Shown piece after piece: positions 33,905-39,405 of a DNA stretch of 39,405 bases (its first letter is position 1; every line of letters starts with the position of its first letter). The DNA comes from CAYLQA01 sp964385695 (GTDB lineage Bacteria; Desulfobacterota; Desulfobulbia; Desulfobulbales; Desulfurivibrionaceae), in the NCBI GenBank assembly GCA_964385695.1, contig CAYLQA010000034.1, positions 1 to 39,405 of the forward strand, given 5' to 3'. The translations under genes and the position numbers were made by a program. A model generated the notes under the pieces. It was given only the letters and a program-made list of their open reading frames with translations, was not told the DNA's origin and did no database searches.

Positions 33905-34120
33905 ATGATTGTTACAGATTGGGTACATGTCTTTGCCGGAATGTTTATCCTGCTCAGCCTGGCCTTGGGAACCTTTGTTCATCCGTACTGGTATTTTTTC
34001 ACCGCCTTTGTCGGCGCAAATCTTTTCCAGTTCGGCTTCACAAAATTCTGCCCCTTGGCCATCATCCTCAAAAAACTGGGCGTGCCCGAACAGAGAGAAG
34101 GGAAAAGCTGTTGCAGCTAG
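33905..34120 (+). CDS. Small DUF2892-family membrane protein
   Basis: This 71-residue protein has two hydrophobic helices (about 6-27 and 29-47) and the family block NLFQFGFTKFCPLAIILKKLGV, as in the C-terminal part of YgaP-type and rhodanese-linked membrane proteins. C49 and the terminal C69-C70 may bind metal or persulfide. GAAGGAG lies 7 nt before the ATG. It is 32 bp after the barrel gene on the same strand, followed at once by a strong terminator, so it looks like the last member of the ArsR-RND cassette. DUF2892 genes elsewhere often pair with ArsR regulators, which supports grouping it with the cassette (established association plus inference). Confidence 0.85.
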   Translation: MIVTDWVHVFAGMFILLSLALGTFVHPYWYFFTAFVGANLFQFGFTKFCPLAIILKKLGVPEQREGKSCCS

Positions 34121-34133
34121 CCCAAAACTCAAA

Positions 34134-34176
34134 AGCAAAAAAGGGAGAGTCTGGAACGAACTCTGCCTTTTTTGCT
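34134..34176. terminator. Bidirectional intrinsic terminator after the cassette
   Basis: AGCAAAAAAGG (34134-34144) pairs with CCTTTTTTGCT (34166-34176); after one G-G mismatch, AGAGT (34146-34150) pairs with ACTCT (34160-34164), and a 9-nt loop closes it. The A- and T-tracts make it work in both directions. Confidence 0.88.
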
Positions 34177-34218
34177 CCAAACCTTGACCATTTAGTCATT
34201 CTCCGTTAGGTTAACCAC

Positions 34219-34232
34219 CCCGTTCGTACGGG
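34219..34232 (+). promoter_or_regulatory. Small perfect hairpin in the kamA-like leader
   Basis: CCCGT-TCGT-ACGGG is a perfect 5-bp stem 40 bp before the ATG at 34272 and directly before the alternative GTG at 34236. It might affect translation or be an operator, and could arise by chance. Confidence 0.25.
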
Positions 34233-34271
34233 ATTGTGACTTTCTCATACATTTGTAAAAAAGTGGTTGCC

Positions 34272-36056
34272 ATGGACCTTACTCTTTTTGCCCCAAGATA
34301 TATTAAAAAAACCAATCCCCAGATCTTCGCCCTCACAGAACAGGCAAAGAACCTTGACGAGTTGCGCGCCCTACTCACTGAATTTTCCATGCAGGCCGAG
34401 ATCAAGGCATTTAACGACCCATCCATCGACGATGCAGGATTCCTGACCAGGGTGAAGGATTGCGGTATCGCTCTCAGAAATATGCTGAAAAAAAGCTCTG
34501 AGACAGCGGCAGGCTTCAGTATTTTGCAGGCATTATGGGATATAGGCCATGAAACCCCGCGCCCGGATCTCTCACCCGCCTTTTATGCCGATCTCCTCTA
34601 CATCCTTTTAGGACTGCAAGGCCATGGACCGCGCAAGGCTTTGGACTATATCCATCTTTCCACCATCGAAGACGAAGGCCGCAACGCGGCGCAAAAACGC
34701 TCGCACCAGCTCGACACCCTCTGGGATGAGGTAAATCGTCGTATGGCCATGTATGCGTATGGTATGGACGAAGAGGCAATTGCGCGCCGCAACGCACGCC
34801 GGGACAAAATACTCGACTTTCTGGGTGGCAGCCTTTCGGATTGGAATAATTGGCGCTGGCAGATCAAACATATTGTCCACGACCCGGACACCCTGGAGCA
34901 ACTGGCAAAGCTGACAGCCCAGGAAAAAAAGGCCGTACGACTGGCCCGGGAAAACAAGCTGCCCTTTGGCATCACCCCCTACTATCTTTCCCTTATGGAT
35001 GACGAAAAGGGCCAACGCGATGCCGCCATTCGAGCCCAAGTGCTCCCTCCCCTCAACTATGTAAAAGGGGTCCTGGCAATCGATGATCCATCTACCCTGG
35101 ACTTCATGGGCGAAGAAGACACATCCCCCTTTGACCTGATTACCAGACGGTATCCGGCCATCTGCATTCTCAAGCCGTTCAACACCTGCCCGCAAATATG
35201 CGTTTACTGCCAACGAAACTGGGAAATTGACGATGCCATGGCCAAAGGCGCCTTTGCCGGCATGGACCAGGTGGATGCAGCTATTCAATGGATTAAAGAG
35301 CATCCATCCATCCATGAGGTTCTCATTACCGGCGGCGATCCCTTAGCCATGGGAGATGACGCCATTGCCGACATATTGCAAAAGGTCTGCCAGATCCCAA
35401 CTGTCGAGCGAATCCGCATCGGCTCAAGAACCCTGGTAACCATGCCCATGCGCATCACTGATGAACTGGCCGACATAATCGGCAACTGCAGGGTACCGGG
35501 CAAACAAGAGGTGGTGGTGGTCACCCATGTGCAGCACCCTTACGAGATCACCCCGGACGTGGTTGGGGCGGTGGATAAGCTCAGGCAGCGGGGCATTCCG
35601 GTATATAACCAGTTGGTCTACACCTTTTATTCCTCAAAGCGTTTTGAGGCGGCGGCCTTGCGCCGTTACCTGCGGATGGCAGGAATCGACCCGTATTACA
35701 CCTTTAATACCAAGGGCAAGGAAGAGACCCTCTCCTACCGGGTGCCCATTGCCCGCCTGTTGCAGGAGCAACAGGAAGAGGCCCGCCTGCTGCCCGGACT
35801 TGCCCGGACCGACGAAGCGGTATTCAACGTGCCCCGGCTTGGCAAAAATTATCTCAAGGCAAAGGAGTACCGCAACATTCTCTCCATCCTGCCCAACGGG
35901 GCAAGGGTTTATGAATTCCATCCTTGGGAAAAAAAGATCTCCCAGGAAACCAAGGCATACGTTACGGATGATGTGCCCATTCTCGATTATCTGCAGCGCC
36001 TGAGCAGGGCCGGGGAGAGTGTCTCGGATTACGACACTATCTGGTATTATTTCTAG
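34272..36056 (+). CDS. KamA-family radical-SAM protein, long form
   Basis: The 594-residue protein has a C-terminal KamA-like core (about 255-560). The cluster motif is C306-x3-C310-x2-C313 (CPQICVYCQRNWE), followed by ITGGDPL, THVQHPYEI and YTFNTKGKEE. Classical lysine 2,3-aminomutases are about 416 residues and bind PLP through the lysine of a PGGGGK motif; here that region is VPRLGKN (K525), so PLP binding and substrate may differ. The N-terminal ~240 residues are helical, soluble and unlike anything I can name (DFLGGSLSDWNNWRWQIKH marks its junction with the core). The start is unsure: the ATG at 34272 has only GTGG before it, and a GTG at 34236 would add 12 residues. The stop codon directly abuts that of bioD. 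Confidence 0.82.
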   Translation: MDLTLFAPRYIKKTNPQIFALTEQAKNLDELRALLTEFSMQAEIKAFNDPSIDDAGFLTRVKDCGIALRNMLKKSSETAAGFSILQALWDIGHETPRPDLSPAFYADLLYILLGLQGHGPRKALDYIHLSTIEDEGRNAAQKRSHQLDTLWDEVNRRMAMYAYGMDEEAIARRNARRDKILDFLGGSLSDWNNWRWQIKHIVHDPDTLEQLAKLTAQEKKAVRLARENKLPFGITPYYLSLMDDEKGQRDAAIRAQVLPPLNYVKGVLAIDDPSTLDFMGEEDTSPFDLITRRYPAICILKPFNTCPQICVYCQRNWEIDDAMAKGAFAGMDQVDAAIQWIKEHPSIHEVLITGGDPLAMGDDAIADILQKVCQIPTVERIRIGSRTLVTMPMRITDELADIIGNCRVPGKQEVVVVTHVQHPYEITPDVVGAVDKLRQRGIPVYNQLVYTFYSSKRFEAAALRRYLRMAGIDPYYTFNTKGKEETLSYRVPIARLLQEQQEEARLLPGLARTDEAVFNVPRLGKNYLKAKEYRNILSILPNGARVYEFHPWEKKISQETKAYVTDDVPILDYLQRLSRAGESVSDYDTIWYYF

Positions 36057-36755
36057 CTAATACGACGGGGCGTCAAACGCCTCTAAAAAGGCTTGGCCTA
36101 TGGGAACAAAGGCCTCCTTGGCCTGATCAATATCCCGGCACCGAGGCAGGCGGCCTAGAACAGGGACATGACTCATGGCAGCCACGGTCTGCATATTGTC
36201 GTTGATCAAAAACTCATCGCCCCCGTCTTCGCCATCGGAAAAGACCACGCCAACAACCGGGATATCCCGTTCACGCAGGGTCTCAAGACTCATAAAGGTG
36301 TGGTTCAATGTGCCCAGTCCACTCCGGGCAACCAGCAAGGCCGGAATCTGCAACCGGGCCAAAAAATCCGCCAAAAACAGCTCCCTGGTCAAGGGCACCA
36401 GCAACCCGCCCACACCCTCCACCAGCAGAACCTCATATTTCTCCTGCATTGCTTGAAAGGCGGAAATTATTTGTTCGGGATCGACGATACGGCCATCCTT
36501 TTCCGCTGCAAGATGCGGTGAGGCAGGAAAACTGAAACGAAAGGGAACCTGGAGGTCCAACAGAGACTCATCTTGCGCAAGCCCTGCACAGTTGAGGCAG
36601 GAGCGAAGATCTTGCACCCTGTTCACTCCGCCGGTGCTGACCCATTTTTGGTAGCCGGTGTTTATACCCTGTCGGGTGAGAAAGTCAAGAAGGAGCCCCG
36701 AGATATAGGTCTTGCCCACCTCGGTGTCGGTTCCTGTGATGAATATTGCGCTCAT
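36057..36755 (-). CDS. bioD: Dethiobiotin synthetase
   Basis: BioD closes the ureido ring of biotin from diaminopelargonate, CO2 and ATP. The 232 residues begin with the P-loop G8-TDTEVGKT (to residue 16). K37 aligns with the E. coli carbamate-binding lysine, although the context is QKWVST instead of KPVAS. VEGVGGLLVPL follows in the middle, as in the family. The ATG overlaps the stop of the bioH-bioC fusion by 4 bp (ATGA), so the two are translated together. There is no spacer to the convergent kamA-like gene. bioA, bioB and bioF are not in the window. Confidence 0.93.
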   Translation of the reverse strand: MSAIFITGTDTEVGKTYISGLLLDFLTRQGINTGYQKWVSTGGVNRVQDLRSCLNCAGLAQDESLLDLQVPFRFSFPASPHLAAEKDGRIVDPEQIISAFQAMQEKYEVLLVEGVGGLLVPLTRELFLADFLARLQIPALLVARSGLGTLNHTFMSLETLRERDIPVVGVVFSDGEDGGDEFLINDNMQTVAAMSHVPVLGRLPRCRDIDQAKEAFVPIGQAFLEAFDAPSY

Positions 36756-38200
36756 TTTTTACACCTGATGATAAAGGCCTGATACGTTGCCGGATAGCCG
36801 CCCAAACGCTCTTCAAACCAGGCGGCCAAGCTGCTCAGCCTGCTTCTGTTGAGCATTACCCCCTGCTCCTGGCCTCCGCCGGTCCCGGTTTTACGAATAT
36901 GATCAAGGAGATCGGCCAGGCTTTCATACTCCCGCCGGGCCTGATATTCCTCTACCTCCACCATGGAGAAAAGATTTTCAAGCAGCGTTGTCAGTTCATT
37001 GTGCGTCAAAAATCGATGGGTTGGCAAACGAAATTGCCCGGCAAAGAGGCCGGCAAGCCCTTCACCCAACTCCTGCATGGTCTTGGGCCCAAAGATGGTG
37101 CCTATAAATTGCCCGCCGGGCCTTAAAAGTGTCGCGGCATCGGCGAGACTCTGCGGCAGGTTGCCGAACCATTGCATAGTCCCGTTGGAACAGATCAGAT
37201 CAAAACGTTTGCGGCAGGAAGCAAGAAACAGCTCTCCGTCCTCACAGACGAAATCGACACGCTGCCCCCTGAGCTTTTCCTGAGCCACCAGCAGCATGTC
37301 CGGGGCAAAGTCAAGAGCGGTCATTTGCGCTTCGGGGTAGAACAGACGCAATGGCAGAGTAAGGTTGCCGGTACCGCAACCGAGCTCAAGAACCTTCTCC
37401 GGCTTAAGCGCTCGATCCAAAAGATTCTCCAAGCGAGCCACCAATTCCGTTTGCACATCGGCATGGTGATCATAGGTCTGGGCTGCCTTGCTAAAACGGC
37501 GACGAATCTTCTTTTTTCGCTGCTCCTCGGGCAAGAGAAATTTTTTATCCACAAACAGGGCATGACCGCCGTGCTCGATGAGTCGGCAGGAGGCGCCGGT
37601 AGGGGTAAAGCGCTCTGCTGCGGGAGCAACAATATCCTTTTGTCCGTGCCAGCTGTAGATGGGGCACGTGGGTACCGGATCAGGTTGAAACTGGTGCAGG
37701 TAATGAAGACCGCGTTCGAGGATTTCCGCCCCGGCTTGCCGCAGACAATCCTCCTGCATGGTCTCAACAAAACGTTGGTAGCTCTTTTTATAGCCCAGAA
37801 AGGATTTCCGGTAAAAAGAACGCATATAATCGGCCACTTCTTGGTCGAGTCCTGCTAGAATCTCATCAATAGCGGCCTGGGGCCAAATTTGCCGCAGGCC
37901 AATAAGGACCAGGGAATGTACCCGCTCAGGATGAGTTCGGGCAAAATCATAGGCGAGATTACCCCCAAGCGACCAACCCACAAGTTGGACCTGCGCAACA
38001 TCGTTTTCATTTAAAAACGAGAGCAGATCCTCGGCAAAGGTAGCGGGATCAAGAAGGAAATCAGGAAAGCAGTATGGTGCATCCTTTTCGGCAAGACCAA
38101 AAACCTTGCCGGTGAATCCCCAACCGGGGAGAAAGATTGTCAGGGGGGAAGTCTGTCCGACCTTAAAATCCCCGCCGCTCTTTTCCCATAGTTTCTCCAT
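36752..38200 (-). CDS. Fused pimeloyl-ACP methyl ester esterase (BioH-like) and malonyl-ACP O-methyltransferase (BioC)
   Basis: The 482-residue protein joins two activities that bracket pimeloyl chain assembly in biotin synthesis. Residues ~15-220 are an alpha/beta hydrolase with oxyanion region LPGWGFTG, nucleophile S77 (GWSLGG), D189 (HGQKD) and H213 (EHGGHALF), an arrangement like BioH. Residues ~228-482 are a class I methyltransferase with the BioC opening IRRRFSKAAQTYDHHADVQ, SAM motif LELGCGTGN (271-279), ALDFAPDML, and SNGTMQWF. BioC would methylate malonyl-ACP to start the chain and the hydrolase would remove the methyl ester at the end. Single-gene hydrolase-BioC fusions are known in some bacteria. 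It overlaps bioD by 4 bp and starts 23 bp after fcl. The ribosome site is weak. Confidence 0.9.
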   Translation of the reverse strand: MEKLWEKSGGDFKVGQTSPLTIFLPGWGFTGKVFGLAEKDAPYCFPDFLLDPATFAEDLLSFLNENDVAQVQLVGWSLGGNLAYDFARTHPERVHSLVLIGLRQIWPQAAIDEILAGLDQEVADYMRSFYRKSFLGYKKSYQRFVETMQEDCLRQAGAEILERGLHYLHQFQPDPVPTCPIYSWHGQKDIVAPAAERFTPTGASCRLIEHGGHALFVDKKFLLPEEQRKKKIRRRFSKAAQTYDHHADVQTELVARLENLLDRALKPEKVLELGCGTGNLTLPLRLFYPEAQMTALDFAPDMLLVAQEKLRGQRVDFVCEDGELFLASCRKRFDLICSNGTMQWFGNLPQSLADAATLLRPGGQFIGTIFGPKTMQELGEGLAGLFAGQFRLPTHRFLTHNELTTLLENLFSMVEVEEYQARREYESLADLLDHIRKTGTGGGQEQGVMLNRSRLSSLAAWFEERLGGYPATYQAFIIRCKK

Positions 38201-38223
38201 CAGTCTTACATGCGCAATGAATC

Positions 38224-39165
38224 TTATGCGCGAAATTCATCCTGGTGCTCGAGAAACCACTGGTAGGAGGAGGCCAACCCTTGCTGCAAATCGATCTTGG
38301 CCTGCCAGCCAAGGGCGTTCAATTTTGAGACATCAAGAAGTTTTCTTGGTGTGCCGTCGGGTTTGGTGGTGTCAAAGGTAATTTTCCCCTCATAACCAAC
38401 CGTCTTTTTCACCAGTTCAGCCAACCCTGCAATGGTGACGTCAGTGCCAACGCCAACGTTGACTATCTGTTCCTCATCATACTTCTGCATCAGAAACAGG
38501 GCCGCATCGGCTAAGTCATCCACATGAAGAAACTCGCGGCAGGGTTTTCCAGTTCCCCATACCGTTACCGTGGCTGCATTCTGCTCCTTGGCCTCGTGAA
38601 ATTTGCGGATCAAAGCGGGTACCACATGGGAATTTTCCAGGTGAAAATTATCGCCAGGGCCATAAAGATTGGTAGGCATGAGGGAAATTGCCGGAAAATC
38701 ATACTGGCGACGATAGGCCTGGCACATTTTTATTCCGGCTATCTTGGCAATGGCATACCACTCATTGGTTGACTCGAGTTCGCCGGTCAGCAGACACGAT
38801 TCGGGCATGGGCTGGGGAGCAAACTTGGGATAGATGCAGGAAGAGCCCAAGAAAAGCAGCTTTTGACTACCTGATTTGTAGGCCGCATCAATGATGTTGG
38901 TCTGAATGAGCAGGTTGTCACGGATAAAATCGGCAGGATAGGTATCGTTGGCATGGATGCCGCCCACCTTGGCAGCAGACAAAAACACATATTCGGGCCG
39001 CTCCTGCTCAAAAAAATCCCGGACTTGAGCCTGGGAGGTAAGATCTATCTCCTGCCGCGTCCGCACAAGAAGGTTTTCATACCCATCCTTTGCAAGTCTT
39101 CGGCAAATCGCCGAACCGACAAGACCTCGGTGTCCGGCAACAAATATCTTGGCATCCTTATTCAT
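38224..39165 (-). CDS. fcl: GDP-L-fucose synthase (GDP-4-keto-6-deoxymannose epimerase-reductase)
   Basis: This SDR-type enzyme converts GDP-4-keto-6-deoxy-D-mannose to GDP-L-fucose with NADPH, for LPS O-antigen or capsule. I start at the ATG at 39165 (313 aa), which gives the standard N-terminus IFVAGHRGLVGSAI with the G-x2-G-x2-G dinucleotide motif (G11, G14, G17). An upstream extension to 39219 would lie inside gmd. The catalytic residues are S108/S109-C110 and Y137-x3-K141 (WYAIAKIAG), and PTNLYGPGDNFHLENSHV confirms the family. The start overlaps the end of gmd by 8 bp and the stop is 23 bp before the bioH-bioC fusion. Confidence 0.95.
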   Translation of the reverse strand: MNKDAKIFVAGHRGLVGSAICRRLAKDGYENLLVRTRQEIDLTSQAQVRDFFEQERPEYVFLSAAKVGGIHANDTYPADFIRDNLLIQTNIIDAAYKSGSQKLLFLGSSCIYPKFAPQPMPESCLLTGELESTNEWYAIAKIAGIKMCQAYRRQYDFPAISLMPTNLYGPGDNFHLENSHVVPALIRKFHEAKEQNAATVTVWGTGKPCREFLHVDDLADAALFLMQKYDEEQIVNVGVGTDVTIAGLAELVKKTVGYEGKITFDTTKPDGTPRKLLDVSKLNALGWQAKIDLQQGLASSYQWFLEHQDEFRA

Positions 39166-39405
39166 GATAATTGTAGGCCTTGTACCCTTCCTGTCGGCAC
39201 ATGCTGTCACGCTTGGCATCGGAGAGATCGTCCCGCACCATCTCCTCTACCATTTCCTGGAATGTAATCTCGGGCTGCCAGCCAAGTTGCTCCTTGGCCT
39301 TGCTCGGATCACCCAGCAGGGTCTCAACCTCTGTGGGACGAAAGTAGCGAGGGTCAACCCGCATAACGGTTTCACCAATTGCCGGAGGGGTGAGGCCGTT
39401 GGCCT
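39158..39405 (-). CDS. gmd: GDP-mannose 4,6-dehydratase, C-terminal part (runs off the window)
   Basis: The frame is open to the right edge and encodes the last 81 or so residues. DPRYFRPTEVETLLGDPSKAKEQLGW is the near-invariant C-terminal block of GMD, which contacts the nucleotide sugar and the tetramer interface. GMD makes GDP-4-keto-6-deoxymannose, the substrate of the overlapping fcl product. The catalytic and NADP-binding residues are outside the window, so completeness cannot be judged. Confidence 0.9.
   Translation of the reverse strand, partial: ANGLTPPAIGETVMRVDPRYFRPTEVETLLGDPSKAKEQLGWQPEITFQEMVEEMVRDDLSDAKRDSMCRQEGYKAYNYHE

Noticed and set aside
33909..34209. Longer alternative frames over the DUF2892 gene (92 and 96 codons)
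   Set aside because: They run through the terminator hairpin and lack family sequence, while the 71-residue frame has a strong ribosome site and the DUF2892 block.
36058..36066. TAATACGAC resembling the start of a T7 phage promoter
   Set aside because: Only nine bases match, the rest differs, it lies within the bioD 3' end and there is no phage context.

Overview
This 39.4 kb window looks like chromosomal core and niche-adaptation DNA from a Gram-negative bacterium. The LPS genes (lpxA, lptD), periplasmic lytic enzymes and outer-membrane barrel genes establish a two-membrane envelope. The gene mix (oxygen-sensitive-type IlvD, several radical-SAM enzymes, an OFA-type MFS carrier, an RND/LolA-like/barrel cassette, PAS-rich hybrid kinase) suggests an anaerobe of the Desulfobacterota, perhaps Desulfobulbales. 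That placement is an inference from gene content; no rRNA or other marker is present. I see no tRNA, rRNA, CRISPR array, prophage or transposase gene.

Layout. 1-7,040 is a minus-strand run ilvD > lptD > DHH phosphoesterase > mltB-type transglycosylase > lpxA with overlapping or tightly spaced genes. It ends at a long inverted repeat (65-173) that contains the lpxA stop codon. 7,300-10,125 (+) holds a COG0731-type radical-SAM protein and an RNase E/G homologue with an N-terminal basic extension; a bidirectional terminator separates it from an OFA-family transporter (-). 12,074-15,036 (+) is a compact chemosensory unit: CheW, a PhnD-like periplasmic binding protein and a methyl-accepting chemotaxis protein, preceded by paired palindromes exactly 100 bp apart. 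15,171-18,635 (-) is lon followed by mltG. 18,891-21,594 contains a GlmU-like beta-helix protein, a small membrane protein, an unrecognised acidic protein and a universal stress protein. 21,701-25,704 (+) is an Fe-S DinG-like helicase, a polyprenyl diphosphate synthase and a divergent polysaccharide deacetylase. 25,816-28,672 (+) holds a PAS-PAS hybrid histidine kinase and a SAM hydrolase (DUF62).

28,743-34,120 (+) is a cassette: ArsR-type repressor, MMPL/RND exporter, LolA-like periplasmic protein, outer-membrane barrel and DUF2892 membrane protein, starting at a palindrome inside a promoter and ending at a strong bidirectional terminator. 34,272-36,056 (+) is a long KamA-family radical-SAM protein, meeting stop-to-stop with a minus-strand run gmd (partial) > fcl > bioH-bioC fusion > bioD that continues past the right edge.

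Functionally the window is rich in envelope biogenesis (LPS synthesis and export, peptidoglycan cleavage, quinone or carrier-lipid side chains, a putative lipid-export cassette, GDP-fucose). The most distinctive items are the BioH-BioC fusion, the CheW/binding-protein/MCP unit, the ArsR-controlled RND-LolA-barrel cassette, an LptD with a single cysteine pair, and the structured inverted repeat at the left edge.
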